DNA of 64,000 bases from assembly GCF_016937655.1 (NCBI RefSeq), contig NZ_JAFHKL010000011.1, positions 1-64,000 on the forward strand, written 5' to 3'. The DNA is from Chromobacterium alkanivorans. Its GTDB lineage: Bacteria; Pseudomonadota; Gammaproteobacteria; Burkholderiales; Chromobacteriaceae. Under the pieces are notes generated by a model. The model ran no database searches. It saw nothing but the letters and a program-made list of their open reading frames with translations, and was not told the DNA's origin. Position numbers and translations under genes: made by a program. Shown piece after piece: positions 19,401 to 25,996 of the stretch. Position 1 is the first letter of the stretch; each line of letters starts with the position of its first letter.

Positions 19401-22400
19401 GCACCACCCAGAGTCAAAGCAAGAGCCTGGTGGGCAGCTTGAAGGGCGATTTAACGGTGCAGGCCGGCGGCAAGCTGCTGGTGCAGGGCAGCAGCCTGAG
19501 CGCCTTGAACGGCGACGTGGCGGTGGGGGCCAACTCCGTGCTGGTGCAGGATGGCCGGGACGTCATGGTGGTGGACCGCAGCCATGTGGAGAAGCAAAGC
19601 GGCTTCTCCATGAAAACCGTCAATACGCTGAAGGACACTTTCGACAACCTGAAAGAGATCGTCAGCACCCGCCACGGTTTTGGTCTGGTCAAGGGCGTGG
19701 GCGCGGAGATCTCCGCCTTCGCGCTGTCCAGCAGCAGCCAGGATATGTCCTATTCCTCGCTGGAGCAGGGCTATCAGCAACATAACCGCACCGTCAGCAG
19801 CGTGGGCAGCGCCATCCTGGCCGGCGGCGACATCAAGCTGCTGGCCAGCGGCAAGCCGGAGCAACTGCCGGGCAATGGAGACTTGTCCGTCATCGGCTCC
19901 AGCCTGCAGGCCGGGGGCAAGGTGGACTTGTTCGCCAAGGGCAATGTCGACATTCTGGCGGGCGTCAACGACAGGCAAGACAGTTTCAGCAGCTACAGCC
20001 ACGCTTCGCGCGCCTCTTTGTACACGCCGCAGCTTGGCGATCTGGTTCGCGCGCTGGAGGGCGTGCCCAACCATAGTGGCACCTCGCTCACGCCGTACAA
20101 CCAGGCGCGGCAAGACGGCAACGGCAGGCAGAACGACCAGCAACTCAACCCCAGCCAGGTTAGCGGTGAGCAAATCCGGGTGGTCAGTCTGGGCGGCGAC
20201 GTCAATGTGGTGGGCTCTGCGTTGCAGGGGGTGAAGGACGTGACCGTGGCGGCGGATCAAGGCAGCGTCAACGTGCTGGCCGCCACCGCTCATTACCAGT
20301 TCAGTCAGGACAACAAGGGCTTCACCCTGGGCAATGTCGGCGGCGGCAATCACTCCGCCACGGTCGGTGTCCAGCACACAGAGGACAAGGCGTCGGGCAG
20401 CGGCAGTCAGCAAAGCGCAGCCCTCAGTCAGATCACCAGCCTGCAAGGCAATGTCGCGCTCAGCGCCGCCGACGCGGTGCGGGTGGCCGGAGCCCAGTTG
20501 GCGGCGGGGCAGGATTTGACCTTGAGCGGCAAGTCCGTGCAAATCCGGCCCGGCGTGGATCAGGATAGCCGCGTCGAAACCCATCACATGGACCAATGGG
20601 GCGTCACCGCCGGAGTCAGCAGCCCTGTGCTCAGCGCGCTGGATGCGGTGGATAAGATGGGCCAGGTGGCGGCGGGCGGGCAGAGTGCCGATTCGCGCAC
20701 CCGCGCCTTGGCGACGGGCACCGCCGCATTGGCCGCGTACAACGGGTATAAAGCGGCTCAGGCGGCGGCTGATGGTCAACTGGTGTCCGCCAGCGTCACC
20801 ATCGGCGCCAACCGCAGCGACAGCAAGCAGGAAAGCCAGTCCCTCACGCATACCGACACCCGGCTGGAGGCGGGGCGAGATCTGCTGATACAGGCCAGCG
20901 GCGGCGGCAAGGACTCCAATATCGATATCGTCGGCAGTCAATTGCAGGCCGGCAGCAACGCGACGCTGAAGGCGGACAATCAAGTTGCGCTGCAGTCGGC
21001 GCAGGACAGCAGCAGCTTGCGCGGCGAGAACAGCGGCTCCGGCTGGGGCGTGGGCATCGGCGCTTCCTTCGGCCAGGGGGGCTTCAGTGTTGGCGTCACC
21101 GCCAACGCCAACCACTCCTTCGGCCGCGAAAGCGGAGACACGGTCGATCAACGCCACGCCACGGTAAACGCCGGCAATACCTTGACCCTGCAATCCGGCG
21201 GGGACGCCGTGCTCAAGGGCGCGGAGGCGAGTGGCCGGGAGATCGTGGCCAATGTCGGCGGCAATCTGGACATCCAGAGCCAGCAAGACCTGCACCAGTA
21301 CCACAGCAGCGGAAAGAGCCTGGGCGGCAGCGTCACCGTTGGACTCGGCTTCAGCGCCAGCGGCAGTTACAGCCAGCAAAAGATGGACAACGACTACGCC
21401 AGTGTGCAGAACCAGTCCGGCCTCAAGGCCGGAGACGGCGGCTTCCAAGTGGCGGTCAAAGGCAATACCCATCTCACGGGCGGCGTCATCGCCAGCAGCG
21501 ACAAGGCGGTGGCGGACGGCAAGAATAGTTTGAGCACCGGCACGCTGACCGTCGGCGATGTGCAAAACCACGCCAACTACAGCGGCAGCAGCATCAGCCT
21601 GGGTGGCAGCGGCAGCATGAAGGGTGGAGACGTCAAGTTTGGCTCCATGGACGCTGTGGGCGGGCAAGATATCCATGCTCAGCAATTCGGCAACGGAGGC
21701 GGAGCCAACGCCTTCGGCGCGATAGCAGCCCATGAGAGCGCGGACAGCGTCACCCGCGCCGGCGTCAGCGGCGGCAAACTGAGCATCGCCGACAGCGCCG
21801 GCCAGCAAGCCTTGACCGGCCAGACGGCGGAGCAAGCCGCCGCGGCGCTCAACCGTGACGTCAGCAGCGACAGGGACGGCGCAAATTCCCTGCAGGACAA
21901 GTTCGACAAGCAGCAATTGCAAACCACCTTCGCCGTGGTGCAGGCGCTGACCGAGCAGGTCAGCGTGTTCACCGCCGCCAAGGCCGCGGAGGCCAAGGCG
22001 GCGAAAGAGGAAGCGGACAAAGCGCAAAAGGATCCGGCCAAGAGCGATGCGGAGAAGGAACGCCTGCAAGCGAAGGCGGGCGATGCCGCCAAGTGGGCGC
22101 CAGGCGGAGCCTACAGCCAGATCCTCACTGCGGTCACCGCCGGCATCGGCGGCAATGTGGCCAACGGCCTTGGCGGCATGGCGCAAAACGCCGGCATCGC
22201 CTATCTGCAAGGGCTGGGCGCTCAGCAGGTGAAAGCGTTGGTTGACGGGATGGAGAGCGGCGCCAAAACGCCGGAAGGCGAAATTGTCCGCGCCGTGCTG
22301 CATGCGGCGCTGGCCTGCGGCGGAGCCAGCGCCAGCGGGCAGAGTTGCGGCGCGGGAGCCGCCGGGGCCGCCGCAGCGGTGGCGTTGAACAATGCTTTGG

Positions 22401-23398
22401 ACGCATTGCAAAAAACCAGCCCGGACACCATGACGGCGGAACAGAAGTTGCAACGAGAAAGCCTGGTGAGCGGCTTGCTGGCGGGTTTGTCGGCCGCCAT
22501 AGGCGGAGCGGACACCGCCGCGACTACGGTGAATGCGGCGAAGACGGAGTTGGAAAATAACCAGTTTGGGGATAGTACTGTAGACCAGTATCTCTATGCT
22601 GGGAAAAGTCGTGGAATCAGAGCATTAGTTGAGAAAGCAAATCAGAAGGGCAGCTCCCAAGGCTTGGTGCTGGCTGCCGCCTTCCTAACGGCTCAAGGCA
22701 CTCCCGCAGCTATTGCAGCGGCTAGAGCGTGTATGAGCAATCCGTTATGCCTAAATGAGTTAGCTATCTCGTTAGGAGAAGTAGCTGCGGGCGATGCATT
22801 ACCTACTGGATTAGGGGTTGGTGGAGCTGCACTTATAAAATCGGTTGAGAAGTATAGGGCTTTGGAAGCTGCAGGAGAGAAAGCGGAAGCTGCTATAGTT
22901 CTTGAAGATGCGGTAAAGAAAATTGCTGGACTGCGTGTGGCTGGAGACACCGCTAAGTTGTCTCAGCTAACTGCCCATGCTAATCAACAATTATTAGATG
23001 CAGTAAATGCTATTCCGTCTAAGAATCAAGCGTCAAAAATAGCGACAATGATTGCTGCATTTGATCCTGAGACTGGTAAGGTTGCGATAGGTTATAGCTC
23101 GGGTTTTAGGAAGGCAGAGGATCTTAGTCCGCTTACAGTAAAGTATGTGGAAGAGCGGCTTGGTGTTACAATTGGAGAATTTACAAGCCTTTGCTCGAAC
23201 AGGGTGGGTGCTTGCGCGGAAATATCTGCAGCAGATAAGCTGATCCGCCAGGGGGTTCGGCCAGAAAGTATTGAATTTACCCAGGCTGTTCGTCCACTGA
23301 CGATTTTGAAAAATGGAGGTGTTATGGAAGAAAAAGCGATTATTTCTACTTGCGGAAATTGTCAAAGAACTTGGCCAAAAGGAGAGCGAGCGCAATGA
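10475..23398 (+). CDS. cdiA: CdiA: giant contact-dependent inhibition toxin/adhesin
   Basis: One uninterrupted 4307-residue frame with the full CdiA architecture. Residues 1-67: extended signal peptide (MNKTLYRIIFNQARGQLMAV then a hydrophobic core ending SVALA). About 70-320: TPS/haemagglutination domain with NPNL at 139 and NPWGI at 179. About 320-1900: FHA-1 repeats, including a 492-bp tandem repeat. About 1909-2191: AT-rich divergent segment in the receptor-binding position. About 2340-2460: conserved YP-type segment (PYLVETDPRF, SSDYLLKQLG, KRLGDGFYEQ). About 2480-3880: FHA-2. Pretoxin ends with LENN at 4026-4029 in place of VENN. The last 278 residues are the variable toxic part. The stop overlaps the immunity gene start. 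The frame has no break, so it looks functional; delivery to contacted cells is inferred from the family. Confidence 0.93.
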   Translation: MNKTLYRIIFNQARGQLMAVQETASGQGKGGGRGQTAAGARFAAARGFGFKLCALWVGVGLGSVALAADIVADPAAAAGKRPTVIQANSGLPVVQIAAPTAAGVSHNQYQQFNVGPKGVVLNNSAQVVNTQLAGYVGGNPNLAGGSARIILNEVTHANPSQLNGYLEVAGQRAQVVVANPWGISCSGCGFINTQQAMLSTGAPQLNAQGALTGFQVNGGAVSISGAGLNAGNVDKFAIISRALQVNAELHAKQLDLVLGRNQVDAGTLQARPLAADGSAAPTFALDVAQLGGMYANAIRLVGTEAGVGVNQQGEMAARAGDLQLTSAGDLLLKGKTFSQQDMKLNSGGKLEHGGQTRSQGALQVAAVGAAQLDGSLTAGGALDIEAAAVAGKGSVAAGAQVDGKLGETGALTLRSRAGLDFHGELLAGGDASIQAGKALLQGAVVGASHGDLRVTADGDLNASQAKLGAKGLARLQAGEGIQLRQGALSAGQLELQAKTLDNRGGLIAQSGAAAGLVDVQGLLDNRDGVIASQGKTLTVDAAAIDNRHGEISHAGADTLRVSADKIDNREQGKLHSDAKAEIKTAELDNAQGRLTALQGLELNASGALRNDGLLGSDGQLKLTAGQLDNGAGLIQAGKDLQLTAASVSNADKGQILALGKDTASSLEISGQLNNQGKIAGNAGLSVNAADIDNHGGTLQSAGELKLEKQVSLNNDGGHIVAKDLNLKAGMLSNQGGEVFAQQQLDAQLRQLNNAKGSLIGSQGFILSSSDVLRNDGLLGSDDTFKLTVGQLENGVGLIQAGKELQLTAASVNNADKGQILALGKDTASSLEISGQLNNQGKIAGNAQLDIKAADIDNHGGTLQSAGELKLAKQASLNNDGGHIVAKDLVLKAVTLSNQGGEVFAQQQLDAQLGQLNNAKGSLIGSQGFTLSASEVLRNDGLLGSDGTFKLTVGQLENGAGLIQAGKDLQLTAASVNNADKGQILALGKDTASSLEISGQLNNQGKIAGNAQLDIKAADIDNHGGALQSAAQLNLSKQAGLNNDGGHIVAKDLDLKADTLSNQGGEVFAQQQLDAQLGQLNNAKGSLIGSQGFTLSASEVLRNDGLLGSDGTFKLTVGQLENGVGLIQAGKDLQLTAASVNNADKGQILALGKDVASSLEISGQLNNQGKIAGNAQLDIKATDIDNHGGTLQSAAQLNLNKQAGLNNDGGHIVAKDLSLKAVTLSNQGGEVFAQQQLDAQLGQLNNTKGSLIGSQGFTLSASEVLRNDGLLGSDGQLKLTAGQLENGAGLIQAGKDLQLTAASVNNADQGQILVLGKDTASSLEISGQLNNQGKIAGNAQLDINATDIDNHGGTLQSAAQLNLSKQAGLNNDGGHIVAKDLNLKADRLSNQGGEIRHLGQSMAQWQVRQRLDNQQGTLFSNGGLTLAAQSLNNQQGSLSSLGAQSLQLAQGLDNQGGALVSGQGLQLQLGAALNNQGGTVQAESLQLHAVSLGNQGGSIKALGAGDGKVTIGGTLDNSAQGLLAGNGRLEVSALALDNRQGVLQSAAKLDVQVAQLAQNQGGKIQAGQLQLKAAELNNQQGLLSQAGDSAAKLELSGQLDNSRQGKVLSNGQLQVTAADLLNAGGTLSSQGDLQFSASGALDNRQGALGSNGALKLNSASVDNAGGLIQAGHTLSLDSGSLFNHGGKLLALGGGDSRVTLSGQLSNGGQIAGNGDWRIKAQGLDNAGGSLLSVGSLGIDTVTLGNSGSLLAGKDLSLTLASDFIHVAGSKLQANGKLSISSSGNLINSGQLQAGGDLVLNGVSWTNSGEVNAGGKLSAALSQALSNSGKLSAGALQLNAASVLNTHSITGGDISIQAASLDNGGSQGLIASAGNMALDIGQTLNNHDGSWLYSQGDMRIGKAGAAAGQVINHVATLQSDGNMFIDAGRVSNEANPIEVLPSKESVESYRKTLYLLPSVVYEHVSCGKDGAGQCDRSISYVGFVSLSGVVSVDEERKYITVRGSAGSKAVSIPYFLKVGSGWQAGYYYLPGYDPKKHILPTTSRQLLSGNLDPMVFGYGVAESFMSGGVVDGYGAAQKINIYPLPISVAGRDEVGVPGEMARNYSVSVKTDVATGSGAGARLSVAGDLSIQSSDVLNKYSSISAGGDLILVAGNQVNNVGQKLLKTVTETTQAVFPAGRVGAVTVATRTEVIASLDATISTSQKLTLQAPTISNGKASQLDISLTTGNIQPAAAAVNTAAGKVLTQADGDAASAGKKLGGKPLDALASAQALAGQSTGAQAAVELQKSAVGSQAGAQWDGTKTSVLPQQVLLESAGTKAANPVADGYSLPNNGLFQTRPAPKQPYLVETDPRFTQYNNFISSDYLLKQLGYDPSRVEKRLGDGFYEQQLVSRAVTELTGKRFIGGNANATQQYQQLMSQGAEYAKQFQLTPGVALSAEQMSRLTADMVWLVKQNVDGHDVLVPVVYLAKAQEQSLRGQGAVLAGSHMALLADGSLINSGTLKADNSLLAQANDIRIEGGKVLAGGDLGLGARHDLLVGDDKQHSQAGSVIQAGSLQLQAGNDLKLQAAQLQVSGDAQLQAGRDLDIASRENRYSHAGNTGRSQYSYQQVDHVGSTLQVGGSLGFNAGHDLTLSGAEVKAGGKLLAVAGNELTLQSTLDSKQGQGSWNGWGWGAYSTLDQIRHATQLQAGGDMLLQAGGNLALNGSQAQAGGGLLALAGKQLTLQSEANTKQDIGSSGGSSHNWRTDSLTVAGLSGKNDLQLQAGGDALLNGASLLSGGKLGLSAGNDIKLGAVATENRSDNSWGQDVHNNYDLTQHGSALRGETGLTLLAGRDIAAQAASLSSDGEATLAARRDVSLGSVANLHSDYSKTVRSSGGFMRKKTTVDISSHQSATQVGSNLSADKVAVSAGRDLDIQASQVASTDTASLQAGNDIRVQAGTNASQSFQYHYEKKSGFFGTGWGGFMIGSKELSDAMNAQGTTQSQSKSLVGSLKGDLTVQAGGKLLVQGSSLSALNGDVAVGANSVLVQDGRDVMVVDRSHVEKQSGFSMKTVNTLKDTFDNLKEIVSTRHGFGLVKGVGAEISAFALSSSSQDMSYSSLEQGYQQHNRTVSSVGSAILAGGDIKLLASGKPEQLPGNGDLSVIGSSLQAGGKVDLFAKGNVDILAGVNDRQDSFSSYSHASRASLYTPQLGDLVRALEGVPNHSGTSLTPYNQARQDGNGRQNDQQLNPSQVSGEQIRVVSLGGDVNVVGSALQGVKDVTVAADQGSVNVLAATAHYQFSQDNKGFTLGNVGGGNHSATVGVQHTEDKASGSGSQQSAALSQITSLQGNVALSAADAVRVAGAQLAAGQDLTLSGKSVQIRPGVDQDSRVETHHMDQWGVTAGVSSPVLSALDAVDKMGQVAAGGQSADSRTRALATGTAALAAYNGYKAAQAAADGQLVSASVTIGANRSDSKQESQSLTHTDTRLEAGRDLLIQASGGGKDSNIDIVGSQLQAGSNATLKADNQVALQSAQDSSSLRGENSGSGWGVGIGASFGQGGFSVGVTANANHSFGRESGDTVDQRHATVNAGNTLTLQSGGDAVLKGAEASGREIVANVGGNLDIQSQQDLHQYHSSGKSLGGSVTVGLGFSASGSYSQQKMDNDYASVQNQSGLKAGDGGFQVAVKGNTHLTGGVIASSDKAVADGKNSLSTGTLTVGDVQNHANYSGSSISLGGSGSMKGGDVKFGSMDAVGGQDIHAQQFGNGGGANAFGAIAAHESADSVTRAGVSGGKLSIADSAGQQALTGQTAEQAAAALNRDVSSDRDGANSLQDKFDKQQLQTTFAVVQALTEQVSVFTAAKAAEAKAAKEEADKAQKDPAKSDAEKERLQAKAGDAAKWAPGGAYSQILTAVTAGIGGNVANGLGGMAQNAGIAYLQGLGAQQVKALVDGMESGAKTPEGEIVRAVLHAALACGGASASGQSCGAGAAGAAAAVALNNALDALQKTSPDTMTAEQKLQRESLVSGLLAGLSAAIGGADTAATTVNAAKTELENNQFGDSTVDQYLYAGKSRGIRALVEKANQKGSSQGLVLAAAFLTAQGTPAAIAAARACMSNPLCLNELAISLGEVAAGDALPTGLGVGGAALIKSVEKYRALEAAGEKAEAAIVLEDAVKKIAGLRVAGDTAKLSQLTAHANQQLLDAVNAIPSKNQASKIATMIAAFDPETGKVAIGYSSGFRKAEDLSPLTVKYVEERLGVTIGEFTSLCSNRVGACAEISAADKLIRQGVRPESIEFTQAVRPLTILKNGGVMEEKAIISTCGNCQRTWPKGERAQ
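12299..14652 (+). repeat. 492-bp (164-residue) tandem repeats inside cdiA
   Basis: The codon for R in RNDGLLGSD recurs at 12299, 12791, 13283, 13775 and 14267, exactly 492 bases apart, with nearly identical sequence between. There are four full units and a fifth that runs to about 14652, where LSNQGGE diverges. Each unit includes SLEISGQLNNQGKIAGNA and LNNDGGHIVAKDL, filamentous haemagglutinin-type beta-helix coils. Near-identity at the DNA level points to recent amplification or gene conversion. Confidence 0.95.
16200..17045 (+). other. AT-rich segment of cdiA: putative receptor-binding module
   Basis: Codon usage drops abruptly from GC-rich to AT-rich near 16200 and returns near 17040. The encoded residues (~1909-2191) lack the glycine/asparagine coil pattern and include aromatic-rich and paired-cysteine stretches (YEHVSCGKDGAGQCDR, WQAGYYYLPGYD). 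In characterised CdiA proteins the receptor-binding domain lies at this place, between FHA-1 and the YP segment. Receptor choice cannot be read from sequence. Confidence 0.7.
22550..23398 (+). other. CdiA-CT module: LENN boundary, entry-like region and deaminase-like toxin domain
   Basis: LENN (22550-22561) marks the junction; composition turns AT-rich immediately after it. Residues ~4030-4170 are Ala/Gly-rich and helical with a close cysteine pair (ACMSNPLC), like the entry domains used to cross the target inner membrane. The final ~130 residues contain CAEISAAD (C4247, E4249) and STCGNCQ (C4293, C4296), the [HC]AE...CxxC zinc-site pattern of the cytidine-deaminase fold, most like YwqJ-type toxin deaminases. 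The substrate (nucleic acid or nucleotide) is not known. Confidence 0.7.
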
Positions 23399-23994
23399 CG
23401 CTGAATAGTGATTGGGAACCGGGGTTTGGCTCGATATTTACTTGGTTCTGCATGGATAAGCATGGCCGAATAGCTATGATGGTTAATAATGGGTTTGGAA
23501 ACTTACCTAGAAGTTTGCTGCGACTTGATGATGTGGAAAGTCGTTTGGATGAACTGAATGAATTGGTTTGGGGCGAGTCGGAGAGATTTCAGCACGACTT
23601 TCATCACCCGGAAGCAAGTTATGAATTGGTTTTTTATTCTAAGTGCAACAATAAAGGGTTGGCTGATAGGGGGCAGGTAGAGGCAAGCCTATTGCAGTCG
23701 TTTGGCAGAGTTCCGGAAGGCTCGGATTTGAGTGTTCCAATTAAGCATGGATTCTATCTTTATCATGCGGTTGAGGGTAGTTTTCAGGGGGAAGATTTTC
23801 CCGTTGGCTACCAAGGCGAAGTTGAGATGGGGGATTATTTTAAATTTCTAGCGCCGACAGTGAGTTCCTCCATTGATGATCTGCCCGCTGAGTTGAGGGG
23901 TGTTGTTTGTATTTCTGATGTGGTGGACTTTGAGGTTCAAAGTATTTTGGATAATTCTGAGATTAACGACCTCTTTGTTCGTCAGTATTGTTGA
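23395..23994 (+). CDS. cdiI: CdiI: putative immunity protein for the CdiA C-terminal toxin
   Basis: A 199-residue acidic, cytoplasmic-looking protein (no signal peptide or membrane segment) whose ATG overlaps the cdiA stop as ATGA, with AAAGGAGAG upstream. An earlier in-frame ATG at 23350 lies inside cdiA and is less likely. Position directly after the toxin domain, the same AT-rich composition as the toxin module, and acidity are the usual marks of CDI immunity proteins. I do not recognise a named family; it contains several tryptophan/phenylalanine-rich strands and two lone cysteines. It should bind and block only its cognate toxin. It is followed by a terminator at 24066-24096. Confidence 0.75.
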   Translation: MTLNSDWEPGFGSIFTWFCMDKHGRIAMMVNNGFGNLPRSLLRLDDVESRLDELNELVWGESERFQHDFHHPEASYELVFYSKCNNKGLADRGQVEASLLQSFGRVPEGSDLSVPIKHGFYLYHAVEGSFQGEDFPVGYQGEVEMGDYFKFLAPTVSSSIDDLPAELRGVVCISDVVDFEVQSILDNSEINDLFVRQYC

Positions 23995-24065
23995 TGGCTT
24001 TTTTGGGGGCGTGAATTTGCAAGGTAGGCCGATTGCTTAGATTTTGAGGTGTTGGGTGTGCGTTG

Positions 24066-24096
24066 AAAATGGCGTTCCTTTGAGTTCGCCATTTTT
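24066..24096 (+). terminator. Rho-independent terminator of the cdi locus
   Basis: Stem AAAATGGCG / CGCCATTTT with a 12-base loop and TTTTT at the end. It lies 72 bases after cdiI, in an AT-rich gap of 267 bases in which I see no gene. Confidence 0.75.
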
Positions 24097-24222
24097 AATG
24101 TTGCGGCGATTGATTTTGTGAGGAAAATGTTGCTTTTGGGTTGTGTTTCTTGTGAGATATAAATCTTATGGTTTTGAGGTTTGAATGGCTGGGGTTAAGA
24201 TTTTTTAATGGGTGGGAATTTG

Positions 24223-24256
24223 AAAGCGGCGCGCCAATCCGGCGCGCCGCTTTTTT
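24223..24256. terminator. Bidirectional terminator
   Basis: Stem AAAGCGGCGCGCC / GGCGCGCCGCTTT with an AATCC loop and T-runs on both strands. It ends the minus-strand gene at 24262-24696 and backs up the cdi terminator. Confidence 0.85.
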
Positions 24257-24261
24257 ACGCC

Positions 24262-24696
24262 TTAGCTATTGCGGCCGGGCGTTTTGCCTTCCAGCTCGGT
24301 TTTGGCGATTAGCGCGCGTTGCAGCGCGTGCACGCTGTCCACGTGCTGGAAGACGTCGCAGCGCAGCGCGCCCAGCACCATCAACTGCTCCGCGTAGTTG
24401 AAGAAGCCCACCCAATAGCCGCGGGCATGGTGAGGGTCGCGGAAGTCGATGTCGTAGGCGATCTTGCCGAGCAGGCCCTTGTTGTGGCGGTCCGGATTGT
24501 CTTTCAGGTATTGGGCCAGATGGGCGGCGCATTCGCGGCCGTAGGCGCAGGCGTCCACGTAGTCGTCGGCGGGCGGCATCTGCCAATGGTGGGGCTGGCC
24601 GCGTTGCGGCAGGTGGCGGACGAAGGGCAGCTGCGTGGCCTGGGTTTCGTGAGGCTTGGGCCGGTAATGACGGCGCGGGGGAAGTTCATGAGACAT
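24262..24696 (-). CDS. Conserved-looking hypothetical protein
   Basis: A 144-residue protein I do not recognise. It starts at ATG 24696 with a good AAGGAG upstream on its strand. The N-terminal third is rich in His, Pro and Arg (MSHELPPRRHYRPKPHE) and likely disordered; the central part (YVDACAYGRECAAHLAQYL, HARGYWVGFFNYAEQLMVLG) looks like a compact helical domain. No signal peptide or membrane helix is clear. It is transcribed alone and ends at a strong terminator. GC-rich codon use equals that of the housekeeping genes, so it looks native rather than part of the cdi island. No function is proposed. Confidence 0.7.
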   Translation of the reverse strand: MSHELPPRRHYRPKPHETQATQLPFVRHLPQRGQPHHWQMPPADDYVDACAYGRECAAHLAQYLKDNPDRHNKGLLGKIAYDIDFRDPHHARGYWVGFFNYAEQLMVLGALRCDVFQHVDSVHALQRALIAKTELEGKTPGRNS

Positions 24697-25069
24697 TTGC
24701 TATCTCCTTGAAGATGCTAAGTGACCCGTTGTCCGGTTCCAGTCGGGTGGCGGGAGCGAGATCACAGGCTGGAACTCCGGCTCTTCAAGAAACCGGTACG
24801 GCGTTGGCCGCACCTATGATCCGCCCCCGCCGTACTGGCGCGCGCGTCTCATCGGCATTGCCTGTTGCGGGCAATGCCTATTCTCAAAGAAACATGGGGT
24901 TCCAGTCCCAGTGCCGGATGTGGATCGGCACGCAGGCGATTGTGGCGGCGCGGGCGGGGCGGGTCAAGGGCGCGCGGCCGCCGAGTTTTGGGCTTGGGCT
25001 TGCGGCCAAGCCGCCCCGGTCCCAGCCGCCGGCGATGCGGTGGGCGCTGGGTGGGGCTTTAGGACTGGT
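24697..25069. other. 373-base intergenic region with structured segment
   Basis: No gene is visible. It holds the leader of the minus-strand gene ending at 24262 and two inverted repeats: an 11-bp pair with one mismatch (24793-24803 and 24828-24838, built on GTACGGCG / CGCCGTAC) and a perfect 9-bp hairpin GGCATTGCC / GGCAATGCC at 24854-24878. These could form a structured leader RNA or be a short palindromic repeat. No known riboswitch was recognised. Confidence 0.4.
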
Positions 25070-25975
25070 TTAGTTGGCGCGCTTGCCCAGGGTGATCCGG
25101 CGTTGGGCGAAGGTTTCCCGGCTCAGGCGGATGGAGTCGTAATGACGGCGGCTGAGGCGGGTGCCGCCGGCGCGGCGCAGAGACAGCCCCAGCGTGTTCT
25201 GGTCATTGGCTTCGCGTTCGCCGGCAAAGGTCTGGGCGGCGGCCTGGCAAGCGGCTTGCCGGCGGGTGGCGGCCGGGTGCGCCTGGTAGGCGTTGCTGGC
25301 CTGCTCCAACGCTTTGCGCAGCAGTTGCGGTTTGGTCTGCTCCAGCGCGTCGGCTATTTGGTCCGCCGTGGCGTGTATCAGTTCCTGAAGCGCCTGTTGT
25401 TGCAGCGGGCGTTTATTGCTGCAGTCCAGCCCTGCCTGCTGGCTGAGTTGCTCCAGTTGCTGACTGAGGGTGCTGACACCGCCCTGGAGGAAGCGCTCGG
25501 CTTGTTGCGGGTGGAGCTGGGCGGCGGCGGCGATCATGGCTTCACGGTAAGTCTGGATCAGGGCTTTGGCGTCCGCACCGGGCGTCCTCGCCAGATCGCG
25601 GCGCACCATGTCTTCGGTGTGGGCGTCGATGAAGGCGTGCACTTCGCGGGCTTGGTGATTGTGCAGCAGTTGGCGCCAGGTATTGAGCGGTTGCTGGTTC
25701 AGCCAGTGGGCGAAGCGTTGCTGGGCGGGTTTGAACGCCGGGTCCACGCCGGCGGGCGCGGCGGTGGCGAAGCGGCGTCTGGCCTGGTTCAGCGCGCTGT
25801 CGTGGGCGCGGGAGCGGGCGGCGCTTGGGCTGGGCGCGGCGCGCAGCAGGGCGGCGTTGGCGTCGCTGTTCTGCGCGCGTTTGAGTTCGCCGGCCAGTGC
25901 GGTTTGCGGCGGGGTGTCCGGGTCCGCGGAACCACGCGGGTGAATGCAGCTGAGCAATAGGTCGGAAATTTTCAT
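25070..25975 (-). CDS. Hypothetical protein, Gln/Ala-rich helical; possible secreted effector
   Basis: A 301-residue protein I do not recognise. The ATG at 25975 has AGGAGCG just upstream; a longer frame from 26044 reads through a hairpin and is less likely. The first ~60 residues are low-complexity and Ser/Pro/Ala-rich (MKISDLLLSCIHPRGSADP), with no Sec signal peptide. From ~65 on it is helical and Gln/Ala-rich, with a conserved-looking core (RFAHWLNQQPLNTWRQLL). A disordered Ser/Pro-rich start with a helical body is common among type III effectors, and Chromobacterium encodes type III secretion, but nothing here proves secretion. It is monocistronic between non-coding regions and its leader contains a plus-strand terminator. 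Confidence 0.65.
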   Translation of the reverse strand: MKISDLLLSCIHPRGSADPDTPPQTALAGELKRAQNSDANAALLRAAPSPSAARSRAHDSALNQARRRFATAAPAGVDPAFKPAQQRFAHWLNQQPLNTWRQLLHNHQAREVHAFIDAHTEDMVRRDLARTPGADAKALIQTYREAMIAAAAQLHPQQAERFLQGGVSTLSQQLEQLSQQAGLDCSNKRPLQQQALQELIHATADQIADALEQTKPQLLRKALEQASNAYQAHPAATRRQAACQAAAQTFAGEREANDQNTLGLSLRRAGGTRLSRRHYDSIRLSRETFAQRRITLGKRAN

Positions 25976-25996
25976 AAGCGCTCCTGAGGCGGTATG

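Noticed and set aside
19451-22453. A 1000-codon minus-strand open frame inside cdiA
   Set aside because: It covers the repetitive FHA-2 region and has the Ala/Leu/Gln-rich, motif-free look of an antisense shadow.
24168-24401. A 77-codon plus-strand open frame after cdiI
   Set aside because: It runs through the bidirectional terminator and then antisense to the gene at 24262-24696, with an arginine-rich shadow composition.
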